Origin: Collodictyon triciliatum
Lineage: Eukaryota; CRuMs
Assembly (NCBI GenBank): GCA_043381765.1
Contig: JBHJMP010000678.1
Coordinates: 1-49,226, forward strand
Length of the DNA: 49,226 nt
Reading direction: 5' to 3'
How positions within the stretch are numbered: the stretch's first letter is position 1; every line of letters begins with the position of its first letter. A program made the translations under genes and the position numbers. Shown here piece by piece: positions 10,437 to 24,018 of this stretch. Below the pieces are notes generated by a model. The model saw nothing but the letters and a program-made list of their open reading frames with translations. It was not told the DNA's origin and searched no databases.

Positions 10437-12986
10437 TTAAGGAAATACAGGGTCGAGCACATCAGACTTTGGAGCCGTCGGAGGGCGCTTTGGCCGTGAC
10501 CGAGAAGAAGAAACGGTGACCTTTTCCTTTGGAGTTTTTGAGCTGAACGCCGCAAAGTTTGCAATTTGTGGATGCATTTGCTTTGGGAGAATAAAAACGT
10601 CAGTTGCCACCACCACTCCATGCTTTTCTTGTATGTGTGCGCCGTATGGAATCAACCCGTGCAGGCGATTGCTTATCCATCGAGACACCATCTGAAAAGT
10701 GAGTTGCTGGTTTGGAGACGGTATGTGTCGAGCCTGTCCAAATATTATTCCTCGTGCAAACTCCACGATTTCTTCGGTGGTAAAGTTAGAAGACAGCGTG
10801 CTATAGGCCTGTGTTGGTGGCTGTTCCTCGTAACCAATCGGATTGGAGTCTGTGTAGCTGATTTGTTTGCCTATTGATTTGGTTGATGGGGTGGAATATG
10901 AAAGGGAACAAGCCTCGGGCTTCATTTGAATGGCTATGCCAGCCGGGACGGATGGATTAGATTGAGATGGTGCTGGTGTTTGAGTCATGAGAATATTGTG
11001 GACGGTCCGATGCTTATCTGCTATCTTAGACTTGATTTTCATACAAATGATGGATATGGGTAAAATGATCGCAATAGGTAATTCATCCCAGTTACCACTC
11101 CAGATAATAGGCAAGCCAGACATTTTATCAGTGCCGTATGGATTTAAATCAGGCAATCTTCCGATACCTTTTTTCAGCAGTCGATCTACAAAGGTTGTCC
11201 AGAAGACCCAGCGATGTCGACACTAATAATTATTTTGGATTTGAATGCATGATATCACATTATGTCGCAAGCAGAAATAAGGTGGCAACAAATCATTCGT
11301 AGCATTAACCAATAGAAGAAGGGGTCATAACTGGTGTGTAATGATCTTTTAGAAGGGGCATATTGTTACAAATGGTTGGTGCGAGCAACCTGTTACGAAA
11401 AAAAAAATCCACCTGTACATCTACTCTATTTGGTACATGAGGAGCTATTCTTCTCCACGCGTAATCACCGACCTCACGAATAGCTCGTGCCAAATGCTTG
11501 TCCTCTTCCTCAGTCCATTTCCTGATGTGCATAGTCCGATTTTTTTTTAACTCATGTGAAGTGGATAGAGCAATACGATGACTTAACGATTCCGAATTTT
11601 TTCGAAAAGTCACTATCGAATATATATCATCTTTGAAAATATAAGCACGGAGAAACTGTTGCAACTTTTTTCTTACCCTTTGTGCGTTGGCCCTGTACCG
11701 ATCTGATTCCAACGTTGGAGGCAATCAGTTTCCGTCACATCGGCTCCCATGTTATGGGCGACAATACACCAAGAGTCTGTCCCATGGGTTTGGACAAGAT
11801 TGAACAACTTAGAATCCATGATTGTAGTCCAATCGACTTTATTTTCTCTATTCAAGCTTGAGGCGACGACTTTTGCATCTGCGCGATGTTTGGAAGCTTA
11901 GTTTTAGATGCTCAACAAAATCAGAATCACAGATACAACCTATCACTCAAGGAAACTAAGGTCGTTTTGGATTATGTGCCGAAAAAGAAGATACATACAA
12001 CATATGTCTGAATATTGTCTCTTAGTTTCTTTTAAATTTTATATTTTCTGGATTTTTAATTATGGGGAGATATACGTATATGGCCGTTGCTGGCTCCAAA
12101 AATGTATGAGTTTATATGTATTCGTATTTGGTATGAAAATTAAGGGTCGAGGCTATAAACTTTGTCATCGAGATTATGTGAATGCATGTTTCCACCTAGT
12201 CATTCAACAAGTATTGATCACACTCGATATTTTATCAGCAATTTACATCAAAGTTATGCAATTACCATGAAACGCGTCCGGGGAGGATTCTTCAATGAAT
12301 TCCTTGTTGCAGTGATTCCACATAGTCCCGTGATGGCTAATCTCTCTGGAATCTCCGAAGTCCAATCTGTGTGCTCTGTGGACAGGAGGGCCACAATGCT
12401 GCTTACGAAATAAATGAGCATCTTTTTCGAGTGCACTGTAAGTCTCCTCACTGTAAGATTCATCAGAGCTTATCATGCTTGTCTGGCTAGGGAACTCAAT
12501 GTCATATCTGCCCTTCTTTGGCTGGTTGAACTGTGGTTTGAGTGCTGACTTTCCAATAATTTTGGTATTATCAGGGGAATGTACGCGTTTTTCTGGACAT
12601 GAATCAGTAGATTTCTTTGTTGGAGACGACCCGCTTAGAGAATGTGCACATGCGACATCTGCCAAGGTGGAAATGGGATGTCGGGCCGGTGATGCTGCAA
12701 CCACCGCCACGGCTGTTGTTGGTATATTATCTGGTCGAGTGGCGCGCGGACTTTCAATAAAGTTCGGATGAAGTGAAGCATTGAACGGACTGAGACGTGT
12801 ATTTTCTTGTGATGATGAGATTTGATAATGTGCAGGAGAGAGCAAAGTAGGCTGGGTCGTGCGAATGGTTGAGTTTTGGAAGAAGCGGGCATGAAGCTGG
12901 TTGACCAGAGTGGCAGTATCCTCTGGGGAAAGAATACCGTGTCGAATCTGCATAAATGGGCACTTTGGATGGGTCGGATTTGACAT
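10437..12986 (-). CDS. R2R3-type Myb DNA-binding protein
   Basis: The exons are 12266-12986, 11677-11878, 11413-11521 and 10437-11222, all GT-AG with consistent phases, giving 605 aa. The first 240 residues are Ser/Thr/Pro-rich and low in structure. Two Myb repeats follow, with Trp at about 257, 277, 297 and 310, 330, 349. Spacing is close to the family's regular 19-20 residues. The join THKG|KWTEEED recreates the classic inter-repeat linker, and DVQ|CRHRW recreates the recognition helix. The remaining 250 or so residues include a compact region around EEIVEFARGIIFG and a basic tail (SRPKRPP). The protein is presumably a nuclear sequence-specific regulator. Its target is unknown. The start at 12986 is the first ATG of the long open exon. 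Confidence 0.85.
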
Positions 12987-14449
12987 GCGGAGGGTTCCAA
13001 CCTGTCGATGGGAGTGGTGATGGGGGATATGAGTTTTCTGGAAACCCTACTCAATAAAAGGCTCATGGTAGTGGTATGAACAGCAGATGACGTTTTAGAG
13101 ATGATAGCAAGAGCGATGTATTTGTGGTTTTATCCTGTATTCGAATGTTGTCATTGAGAGGTTTTATTTGATTCTATCTGATTGGAGTTTTGCATATATA
13201 AAGGATAGAAAGCTGGAGCACAGATAAGCGAATCCTCGATTGTTTGGAATGACTATTCGGGGGCCCCATTTGTACATATTACTGTTTGCGTTATTGTTGA
13301 AGAGGGTCGTGTTTGGATGGAGGGTTGTGGTTGGGATGTATGATCCCACCTCGAAGGCAAGGCTGTATGAAAGGAAGGGAAAGGAAAAGGGGTATGTGCT
13401 GACGTCATATTACTTTCCAACTCCTTCATCCACCATCTTCATCAAGAAAAGGTGGAGATTGCGACTCCGGTGAGATGCTTGCCTTTGCCGCCCCAACCCA
13501 ATTTGACAAAGTAGAGACGGTCAAGTATGAGAGTCTGCTTGACTCAACCAGATGCCGCACTTTGGCACTTCAAAGCATGCACAGACAAGGCTTCGCCCTC
13601 TTCCTCCTTCGTTTTTCTTTCCACTCTGATTCTTTCCTGCATCCACCAGACAACGAGCTTTCCTACTCGCAGGGCAGGCATTCGGTTCTACTGCTATCAT
13701 TCGCTCGCACTTACACCAAGACAAACTCACGCAACCGCTTTATATATCCACTCTACCACACATTACAAAAATGACACCGCAGCCACACAACCGAGCCTTT
13801 CGGGATGCGAACATCAACACAGCTGCGCACGTAAACGTCCACCTCTATCACCCCTCTTTTTTCTTTTTTTTTTTTTTTTCTCCTCCAATATTTCTTTTTT
13901 TTAATAGATATGGTGCGCGAGGTATTCCTCAACATCCATGGGTCTCCGCAAGTGCCCTCTTGTTCTTTTCGGGCTTTTCCTTTTTGCTCCGGGCTATCGG
14001 ATGTCGTCAATCGGCGGCTCGATTTTTTCTGTTCCTGGCAGCCGACCGGGTGTGATAATCATCACGTGTTGGTGTTTCCGGTGTGATTGTTGACCTCAAC
14101 TGCAACCGTCTCCTTTTACGAAGATGAAGTTGTGTCTTTACCCCAGGTATAGTAAAGGTTTCAGAGTTTATCATATATAATGTAATTTCCGTATTATTTC
14201 GTATCATAGTTGTTATTTAATCAATCAAATCTACTCCTTTAAAAAATATATGAGTAAATTATATAGATTCCGCATTTGAAAAGTACGATACCACCTTCAG
14301 AGAAACGTGATCTCTTATTTGACAGCATCGATCCCTTAAAAGCAAAGGGTAGCAAGTCTTCAGCAAAGTAAGATCGCGTTCGCTTCTGCCGGGCACCGAC
14401 ACTCCCTTTCGTTTCATAGTATCCCCTTCCACATCCAGGTCTTTAGAAG
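12987..14449. other. Divergent promoter interval between Myb and NHL genes
   Basis: The interval holds 1.46 kb between two genes reading outward. It contains a T tract at 13857-13905 and somewhat higher GC around 13560-13760. The open frames there are short, overlap on both strands and lack domain features. No promoter motif can be assigned with confidence. Confidence 0.5.
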
Positions 14450-16536
14450 ATGGAAGACTTTGCAGCACACGACTCCGAGTCCGTCGTCCAAAATGCATCG
14501 CGGTTTCTCGAAGCCCTAGATTACAGGCACACCCAACGAGAGCTTCTACTCGACAAAGTTGTTGCCCAGTCAAATATGTTTTCTGTCTTCCACTAGCCGG
14601 TTTTTTTATTTTAATATATTTATTATCTCAATCTAGCGTGTTTTTTTTTTCGGACACATATTATATTGTCTATATCGACTCACATTCATGTCACAAACAT
14701 ACTTTTTCCCTCGCCTCTTGGCGCTGAAGTTACAACATGCCTGGCATTTTGTGCTTGCTTGTTATTCTATACACACCACTTCTGCTTGTTTCCTCCCTCA
14801 TACATTTTCCCCCTATACCATTCATATCTTCTGTTATCATGTATTCTCTCGATTTTTAGCCACTCATTGATTCCACAGATATCCGAACTGAGCGAAGAAC
14901 TCGATGCGGAAATAACCCAATCATCAGAAAATGCAAAAGAGCATGTTCGCAAGTTAAGGAGTGGCATGGTATCCCAGGTAAAAATTTGAACGTAGGATTG
15001 AGATGCTTTTTTTTTTCACTTTTGTTTGATTACATGTCTCCACCAAGGCCGATTTCGTAAAACATTATTTTACGTCAAACAAATGAATTCTATTATTTTT
15101 TTGATATTCTTTAAATACGAAATGTGATAAAAAACTATTTTCTTTTGGACTATGAGCGAATATAGTTTAATCGAAATATTATGCACACTTGTCTCAAAAT
15201 TTTGAAAATAACAAAATAACAAAGACTTTGATCAAAAGAAGTAATTTTGGTGGTGTTCGCTTGTATTGTTAAAATATCTATTCAAAATATTCTTATATTT
15301 TCCCAGAGATAATTATTGAAAGCTGAATTGTTTTAAGGTAGAAAACTAGTTCTGTTTTACTAATTCAAAAACAATATCGTGCGCAAGGCCCGTCTTCTGC
15401 GTTCGATTCACACAAAGAAACTGGCTTCCCAAGAGGTTGACACACAATTCATGTTGCGTCACTACCAGCGAGTGTCTGAAACTCCTCTTCATACCAACAG
15501 CAACCAGAAAGGGCAGATGCTCGATGCATACCGTGTATTTAGTACTGCAAATGAGAGAATAATCGACAACACTGATGCAGCAGGAAACATTCGAATTTAT
15601 ATGCCAAAGTCAATCAAAATCAGAACCACTGCCCTGAGTGAGTCTGAAGATGGCTCAGAATGGGTCAAGAGTGGATTCTTTACCATTAACAGAGACATAG
15701 GACCTCACAATCCAGGTCCCAGTATACTATCTGCTGGTAGCGGACCGACGAGAGCCTTTCGCACAGGAGTACCGCTTTCGCACCCTTTTGGAATCGCAGT
15801 TCATCCGACAACAGGAAACCTGTACGTCACAGACAAGGACAACCATTGCGTGCGTGTACTAGACCGTGACTTGAAGCTGCTCGAAACATTTGGTTCAAAA
15901 GGAAGTCTTATCGGAGAGTTTGATAACCCGCGCGGTATCTCCATCAGCGCTGATGGGGACTGGCTTGCTGTGGTAGAGTTTTTCAATCACCGGGTGCAAA
16001 TATTTCAAACATCAACAAATAAGGTGGTGAGGATCGTAAGCGAAAAGGGAGAGGCACCAGGGAAACTCACAAGCCCCACCGGAGTTGCCTTTGATTCCGA
16101 CAACTTTGTCTATGTGACAGATGAAGACAATCATCGGATTCAGAAATTCTCTCTTGAGGGCGAATTCGTCAAGGTTTTCGGGGAAGCTGGCAATCCTGGT
16201 GCTTGCAAAGACGGGCTGGGTATAGTCATCAACGATTTTTCTGAGGTTCTCGTGGCCCCTAGGTCCGAAAAGCTTATCAAGGCCTACACTCTAGATGGCG
16301 ACTTTCTGAGAGACATCACAATCCCTGGGAAGGGCGGCAACTGGAACTTTTTATCCCGCGGGCCAAGAGGCGGGTTCGTGCTTGGTGACTATGACAGCGG
16401 CAAGGTGTTTTTCGTGGATTCTGCTGGCTCTGTTATCCACGAAATGACAGCACCGAGTGCCTGTGGAGTTGCATTTGGTCCTGACCAGTCACTTTATGTC
16501 GTCCTCACTCGTTCAAGCGAAGTTCATAAATACTAA
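14450..16536 (+). CDS. Coiled-coil NHL-repeat beta-propeller protein
   Basis: The exons are 14450-14557, 14879-14977 and 15388-16536, all phase 0, giving 451 aa. The first 110 or so residues are helical and charged (SELSEELDAEI, KEHVRKLRSGM), consistent with a coiled coil. The C-terminal 300 residues form about six NHL blades. Clear examples are HPFGIAVHPTTGNLYVTD, NPRGISISADGDWLAV and SPTGVAFDSDNFVYVTDEDN, followed by degenerate blades to the stop. This resembles the coiled-coil plus NHL half of TRIM-NHL proteins, but no RING finger or B-box is seen upstream. NHL propellers bind RNA or protein; the ligand cannot be inferred here. Exon 3 has better codon quality than the AT-rich flanks. Its acceptor CGCAAG|GCC is the least certain boundary. 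Confidence 0.85.
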
Positions 16537-16924
16537 AGAGAGGATACTTATAATTGGGGTTGTTGCTTCTCTTGGTCTAGTCTGGGGTTGTCTGGTTTGT
16601 GTCGGTTGGGCCCGCGCTCCACCCTTTCTTCCACTTTTGTTCATTAAACGGATTCCTCTTCTGTGCAGTCTGTTGTCTTTGTTAACCCGGCGCGCTTTAC
16701 TCGTTTGATTGCTTGTTGTTCAGTTATGTTTAAGGTTTTTGATGCGATGTGTGATCTCTGATGCGATGCATAGAACACGAGCCTCGATAGATTCGGCATT
16801 GCACTTACCCATGTTCCAAAAGACCGCATGATACTTGATTGCAATCCTTTGTTTTTTTACTTTTCATCTTATGTTTTATTTATTTTCTTTTATTAAAAAC
16901 ATAGCGCTTCACGTCAGCAGCATA
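16537..16924. other. Intergenic, NHL to coiled-coil gene D
   Basis: The interval holds 388 bases between two plus-strand genes and contains T-rich stretches near 16850-16895. No additional coding segment is supported. Confidence 0.5.
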
Positions 16925-19900
16925 ATGAGCAAGTCACCAACCTCTTCGAATGTGGGTGAACCGTCCAAAACAAAGACGTGGAGTCTGCCTTCGCTCAGCT
17001 CGCGCTCAGGAGACGTGGAACAAATGATAGCAACAACGGCAACTCCCGATCGGTTTATTTCCCCATCTTTCTGTTCTAAAGTGGTTCGCAGCTTTGATTT
17101 CCGTCTTTATTTATTTACTCTCTTTTTTTCGTTATGCTCCTTTTTTTTTTCTTCTATTTTTCTCCTTTTTTTTTTGTAGAGACTTTGTGGAGGAAACTGA
17201 TTTTTCAGCAGACATGTTTGACGACGCATATATCCCAAGGTTTGTAATGTGGTTCACATGCGCATCGTTTTTGTTTGTTATATCCATTTGTTTCTATTTG
17301 CTTTATTACCACCATCGCATAAGTGATATGAAAAAAACTAACCCATCGATATGAAAGGATAAAATTCTACACTTTACATCTCGATATATATATCTCATAT
17401 TTCTTTTGTTTTCGCAGGAAGGAATCGGTTATTCGATCATCCACAAACACAAAGTTCCGGGTCATTGGAAAGCTTGCGAGTAGCTTCAGCGAAAAGAAAG
17501 AAATCAATGCACTGAAAAACGAAGAGGCACAGATCGACCAAGATTTGCAGGGCCTGCATGACTTTCTGAATAGAATGCTCATTGCTCAAGACACTCTCCT
17601 TGATGTTAAAAGGAGGTACGCATGAATAACTGCTTCTTTTTAATTTAATTGAATCAGTAGACCTGTCACTTATATATATGTGAAAAATGTAAGGGACAAG
17701 ACCCTTATGTGCCCCTTAATTATCTTGAGAGAATGTAAACTGCAGTACATAATCATATGAAATTGCAATCATTTCTTCTGCTTGAAACATCTGTAGTGCA
17801 GAATCAATCGTTCAAAGGTCGCTACATATTCTCAAGACAGAGAGTGAGTTCAATATGCATATGTTTCGAAATAAAATAGAGCCAGAGTTAAAAAGACTAG
17901 GAGAGGCACTAAGGACCGAGGTATTTTAAGCACTCGAACGCCTCTTATCAAATTGTTGGATATGTAATGACATGAAAGAGTCGACATAAAATGAATTTGA
18001 ATATTGGTAAAATATGGGTAATTATTTGACAGATTACTAGCTACGAAACAATCAAAGACAACCACGAAATAACGCTATCGAAGCTTGCAAATGCTATTCA
18101 AGTCCTGCGCATGAGTGCTGCTGTTCGTCAAAAGATACAGGATAGTAAAGGCGAGTTTTTTTTTAGTGCTTATTATAATAGTAACAGTAACGGTTATAGT
18201 AATAATCATAATAATCAAAGAAACTTGAATCTTGTACCATTTTAAAACGAAAACCAAAAGATATAAAATAAATGGACGAATCATTATTCGAATATTTCAA
18301 ATTGACGGGAACTAATCATTTTCTCATTTAAACATACCTGCAGAAAAAATGTCCCAGGAGTTCTCGCAGTCACAAAGACAGATGGGATCAAATTCACCCA
18401 GCAAGGTGAGCCTACCTTCCCTGCAGCCGTAATCATTGTTAGAAACATCGCGAATCGGTTAGTTCCATGTCGAACCCATGCACGTTTTGTATGATTAGGC
18501 AGCAACTGAGTTATCAGAGAAGCTGGAACTCCACTTGGACATACTAAATAGTCTACGAGAACGCGAGAATAGAGAAAGAATTCGGTTAGCATCCCAGAAT
18601 GCACAACTTGCAAACGAGGTAATAAGCATAAAGTCTAGCTGGTAATTTAGTAAGGAAAAGGAGAAGGAAAAATAAAAAGAAAAGAAAAGTGCTTAATTGA
18701 TTTAGTGTTTGTACTCTTCTTTCTTCCTCCTTGATTAACTTCGTGTCGTTCTTCTATGATATTCAGGTCGACAGATTAAAGAATGAACTCAAGGATTCCC
18801 TCGAAGTTCAGCATTCTCTTAGTGAGTCGACCGAATGAGATTTCAAAAATGATATCATAGATTGCTTTATCAATCATGCGTTGTTAATTTCTTAATTACG
18901 TTTCAAACTGAATAGAAAACAAGATACGGGATTTAGAGGAATCATATACCACGTTTAAGGTCTGTGCCCATTCGACAGTGGACTTTTTCAATTTTCATTT
19001 ATTAATTAATTTTCTATTAATTTTGCGAATTATTGCGTGTTTCATTTTTATTGTAATTTTTTTTTCCATCTATAACATACCGTGATTAACATCAGATGGC
19101 CTTTTAATGTCTATAGGATACAAGGCTGCGAAAAAGAGATGGAGGGCAACATCAGGATGGCGAGTCAGCCGGAATAACGCCGACGACTCCGCAGTCGAGA
19201 TTTCCTAACGTTGCGCCATCACCCACACCAACTGACCCGTCAAACGTATATACCAACTCATAATCCTCTGTATGAACGTGTTTGTTTCCGTGGCTTCCTA
19301 GATAATGGAGTGACGTTTATATTATTGCACGGATGAAATTCAACACAGACCGTCCGGCCACTCTCCCGAATGACAACCGCATCTCAATCCTCGACAAAGT
19401 CTTACAAGGAAGTAAAATCAGTGAGTTTTCAATTTTTTTTTTTATTTTCTATTTTTACTTTCCGTCACTAATTTGGTGTTGCCACTTTGCCAACCATTAA
19501 TGAGTAAATAAAACGTTCAGAGATACTTAAACATTACAAAGAGCGAGCCCAATATGCGGAAAGAATCCAAAAATTCTGGACAAGCAAAGTCTCCTGGCGA
19601 AAACCAACCATACAGAAGCTCCAAAATATCAGCCAGGTTGTCTTTTAATTCAAAGAAATTGACCTTAATATTTGAGACCCTTGAATTTCTGTTCCATAAT
19701 ATAATACTTAAGCGTACATCTGGTTGCAGGGACTGTCAGAGAAATTCAGGACCGCCAGATTCTCAAAGGTAAGGATTCTACAAAATATGTTTTTTTGTAC
19801 GATCATTAGTTCAAAATCCTTCTATTCCGTGAGTAATCGATCTGTTTCATTACTCTCGCTAGAGAATGGTTCACAAATATCAAACAAAAACTTCCCCCGT

Positions 19901-22900
19901 GCATATGGGTTCGTGAGACATCACCGCTTCCAAGACCACAATCATTTCCGTTGATACAAAATCCTGGGAATTTATTCCGTAATTATATTTTTTTTGAAAC
20001 GAAGCAAAGAGCATACAAATAGATATTTTTATATATTCCTCTTCATTTTTACTAGTGTCACATACTGTTTATATAGTAAATAAAAATCAAATGATTTCTT
20101 ATCTTGAATTAATAAATATGAAGTCCAATTCACAAACCGGCGCTCTGAAGTGGATGCAGAAGTCAGTGACCTGGCTAAAAAGCTGGTTTCTATCCAGGAT
20201 ATATACACAAGTGTATGTAAATACCATTCATTCATTACTCGATGCGCAAAGCCAGTTCTGTGATATTTGGTTAATGAGTCTGAAGTCGCAAAACTTTCGT
20301 TTTTGTACATTTCATACCAACAGCAAAAATACATATCCTGGATTCACACTGCCGATGCTGTTTTGCATTCATTCTTCAGACTAATACAACCGACCGACCG
20401 AGAGGTTTCTTTCCAACATAGAGTATATAATATATCCCTCTGTAGTTGCTCTAACAGTAAACAAGATTTTATTTAAGATTTTGCCAAAATATATCATATA
20501 GACTCTGGCTCTCTTCAATCAGATTATTTGGGTGTATCACGATATAACCATGTTTTACATCGAGCACGGTATATTGTAATTTTCTTGGATATACTTTCAT
20601 ATGTGTGCTATGAAAGCAAAGACATGCACGCATCCTTTAAGGAAGTGTTCTTCATTAATGCTCTTTTCTTGTCATTTTAACCAGGTAACTACGAGTCGGC
20701 GAGTATAACCATCAGAAAGTTGGACAATCTAATCAGTGTATGGGGCTCAAGCCTACCCGATGAGTTAAAGTATATGGTTTCGAACATCATGGCTCTCGTG
20801 AATTTCTTGTAAGAATAAGTGATCCTGAATTTTATGATATCAATTATTACCGTCCTTTGGGGCTTAATTTATTGACAAAGATACTTAAATGCTTAATTGC
20901 TGTCAATTTAATTGAAGGAAGGAAAAGTACACACATGCGTTGATTCAACTTCAAAAGTCGTTCAAGATTATACATGGCAGAGTACTAACCTCACATAGAA
21001 AAAAAATTATTGCTGGCTCAATTGTTATGACATTCTTGGTAATCTGAACTCTGAGCTTAGTATATTCATAAATGTCTTCACTTTATATAGAGCTCGCTCA
21101 ACGTTCTGGAGACCCATATTCGATTTGCCTGCGTCTATCTTAATAGCAAAAAGTACTATTGGTTGATATAGATGTATAATTTAGAAAGTAAATACACCTG
21201 AATAATACAGTTCTGATAATTATTTTTGAGCCTTGCACTAAGTGATATGTAGTCAAGCAGAGTGCCTGAAGCATCTCAATTTCTCTCAACAGTTATGCGA
21301 AGACACGGAAAAACAAATAGCAAAGGGTAAGATACATTCTTATCTCTTTCTTGTTTTTGTTATGTTTTTTTTGTTTTTTTGTTTGTTTTTTGTTTGTTTT
21401 TTGTTTGTTTTTTGTTTGTTTTTTGTTTGTTTTTTGTTTGTTTTTTGTTTGTTTTTTGTTTGTTTTTTNNNNNNNNNNNNNNNNNNNNNNNNNNNNNNNN
21501 NNNNNNNNNNNNNNNNNNNNNNNNNNNNNNNNNNNNNNNNNNNNNNNNNNNNNNNNNNNNNNNNNNNNAAAAAAAAAAAAAAAAAACCAAAAAAAACCAA
21601 AAAAAACCAAAAAAAACCAAAAAAAACCAAAAAAAACCAAAAAAAACCAAAAAAGGAACCCTGGAAAAATGTGCGCAAACGATTGAAGCCTTTTAATAAT
21701 ACTAGTCCATACCGGAATTCATTTATACTTCATTCTTGCATAAATATGGAATGCAAGAAATTGCTGAAAAGGTGAGGGCTTTATCCGTAGGGTGGTTTAA
21801 CAATTTTCGTAACAGTGGCAACATTTTCCACTTTTTCTTCCCATTTTTGAAAAAAAAAATGTTATTTGAATCGTTTGTATCGATGTGTGTAGCACCTCTG
21901 TGAACTACTAGAATCTGTGCATGAAAATTCTGCAGAGAAAAGAATTCGCATGTTTGGGAGGTTCTGTGGATTGTTCGACAACCTACCCACCCTGTATCTA
22001 AATGTGTACCTGTATCCAACCAGCGACAAATATCAATACAGAGAACACAATTATTATGACTAGGTCTTTCATGATGTACCATCCCAATAATACTAACATT
22101 ATTACCAGATTTATCTCCTTGACTGAAAAAAAATGCACAAGACATTGCCTTGGAAAAGCAACGGCCGTGACAAATAGCATCAATATGGAGGATAGAGAAA
22201 CTGGACTGATTCTTCTTCTTACCCAGAGAGCTGTCGAAATTCTTCCGAGCCTCTCTTCTCGTATTTCTGGGTCAAGGCTCTTGAAGTACACAAATGATTA
22301 TAGCAAACTCACAATGTCCGACTAGGAGAGAAAAATGGTGGTATTTGATGAGAATATTTCTCAAAATACTTATATTTAGACTCAAGGAAGATATCGTTTC
22401 AAAATCCGTACCGCTACGAAGCTCACCGGAATCGATACTTGCGCATCTCCCCGAAGTTCGCTCAATGCTTTTGGTGAGAACCCAAAAACGCATTAATTAT
22501 AGGCACTCATTTATCTTTCAATACTAAATCAATGAGCAAATGAAAGGATTCCTTGACACAGCCAACTACATATTTGCCAAAAGTGGATACATCAATCAAA
22601 GTAATTTGCTCATAATGCCATTTTTTTTTTTATTAAAAAACAATAATGGTGATAAAAAAAATCCTTGTTTTCTTTGCCAATATAAACGCATATCAAATGT
22701 ACAAGGTAATTGAGTTTGACCTATTCATGGAACTGGTCTTTCTATACATGCGCATGGACTATGGAGATGAAAAAAAATATATTGACAAACTATTTTTGGC
22801 TGGGTAAGCATAATTTCCCCCTCGCTCATTTTGGTAGTCCCTCAGAGTCCATTCCTTCCAAACTCCACAATTAGATCCTTGACATTTTCCTTTCAAAATA

Positions 22901-23465
22901 TGACGTCATGCCTATTTAATTTTACCTACCTTCACATGTATCCGCATTTTAATATTTACATAGGGATTTTGATGGCGATGGTCAACTATGTTTCACAGAA
23001 TTCATGTCAATAGCTCGGCTTGTTGATCCATACTTGACTCCATCCCAGGTTTACATTATGCTACCAATGAACAAATGAATATGAATATGTTTCAGCTATT
23101 TCCACAAGGGATGAGAGGAGAATAAAGACATACATTGGTGTATGCAAAGCTAAAATGGTGTACTTTTGCAAAACATCCTGAACAACTTATATCGTCCTGC
23201 CACAAAATAAATTAATAATAAATGGACACACATCCAATTTTACTCTAATCCTGAGCGTTACTCAATACCCCAATATAACAGCTCTCGGAGCTCTATGATG
23301 GCGATCCTTCACGTTCAGAATACAAAATCAACTACAACAAATTTATGGTCATCGCAAAAGCAAATAACTTTTATCAGGTAGTGTATACGTCGTCAATTCC
23401 CTTCCCTTTTGCATAACATAGTCTTATGGTATTTCAAAATACTGAGTTGCTTTTTCCCATGTTTC

Positions 23466-23528
<63 letters not shown>

Positions 23529-23665
23529 GCCAGTCTTGGACACCATTGCCGAAGCCAGATGGAATTCCAGATATTCCGGTTTCAATTTACATCATAGTTG
23601 ATAACTACATAACCAAACTTCCATTCGTCTACCCAAATTTTAAAACTTTGGCAGATTTTCTCTGA
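16925..23665 (+). CDS. Long coiled-coil protein with TPR-like segment and C-terminal EF-hand (gene D)
   Basis: This is a many-exon plus-strand gene starting at ATG 16925. Secure exons include 16925-17052, 17180-17239, 17418-17615, 17797-17920, 18033-18144, 18344-18405, 20685-20808 and 22964-23048, all phase-consistent. The N-terminal half is coiled coil (LSEKLELHLDILNSLRER, VDRLKNELKDSLEVQHSL). A Ser/Thr/Pro-rich spacer lies at about 19120-19250. A helical TPR-like pair follows (GNYESASITIRKLDNLI, LKEKYTHALIQLQKSF). Near the end is a canonical EF-hand loop, DFDGDGQLCFTE, with D1, D3, D5, G6 and E12 all present, so calcium binding is likely. The protein continues as LSELYDGDPSRSEYKINYNK and SWTPLPKPDGIPDIP to the stop at 23665. 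An alternative extension to 23962 is possible. One intron is broken by 100 N. D is a paralogue of gene E but carries a different C-terminus. I do not recognise the family. Confidence 0.68.
21363..21655. repeat. T/G-rich then A/C-rich microsatellites around a 100-N gap
   Basis: TTTTTTGTTTG units (about 21363-21468) run into N from 21469 to 21568. AAAAAACC units follow to 21655. The two sides are different repeats, so the gap joins two arrays or hides a transition. It lies in an intron of gene D. Confidence 0.95.
23466..23528. repeat. (TTA)n array, about 21 copies
   Basis: A perfect trinucleotide ends a few bases before the acceptor TTGCCAG of the last gene D exon, and doubles as its upstream pyrimidine-rich region. 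Confidence 0.97.
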
Positions 23666-24018
23666 ATCCTTACTTATTAAATCCAAATATATGAATATAA
23701 CACAATATTCTGATAGCACAACGTGATAAGGTGTATTGAAGAGGCTTGGTCCAATTCAAAGAGTCTGTTTGATAGAGAGGTGCAGCAATTAGAGGATGTT
23801 AATTTTCCAGAATACCGCAAATGGGTGACTTCGCTATGTAGTCGCAGGGCCATATTTGAACAAGTTTGTTTAAAAGGATCCAATGATTGTTTCTTTGCGA
23901 TTGAGATATGCGATTTCGTTGGAAATGTTTTGGAATATTTATTTATTCGAGTCCACCAATAGATTCTCTCCTCCAGAACCGATTCGGAAAAGATATGGCT
24001 TATGTATAGACTTCTCAC

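Noticed and set aside
11305-11412. Open Myb extension through DVQVDFFFRNRLL
   Set aside because: Splicing at 11413 to 11222 restores DVQCRHRW, the expected recognition helix; the read-through is intron.
13475-13904. Overlapping frames on both strands upstream of the NHL gene
   Set aside because: They have no domain, no splice partners, and Ser/His/Leu-rich composition; judged chance.
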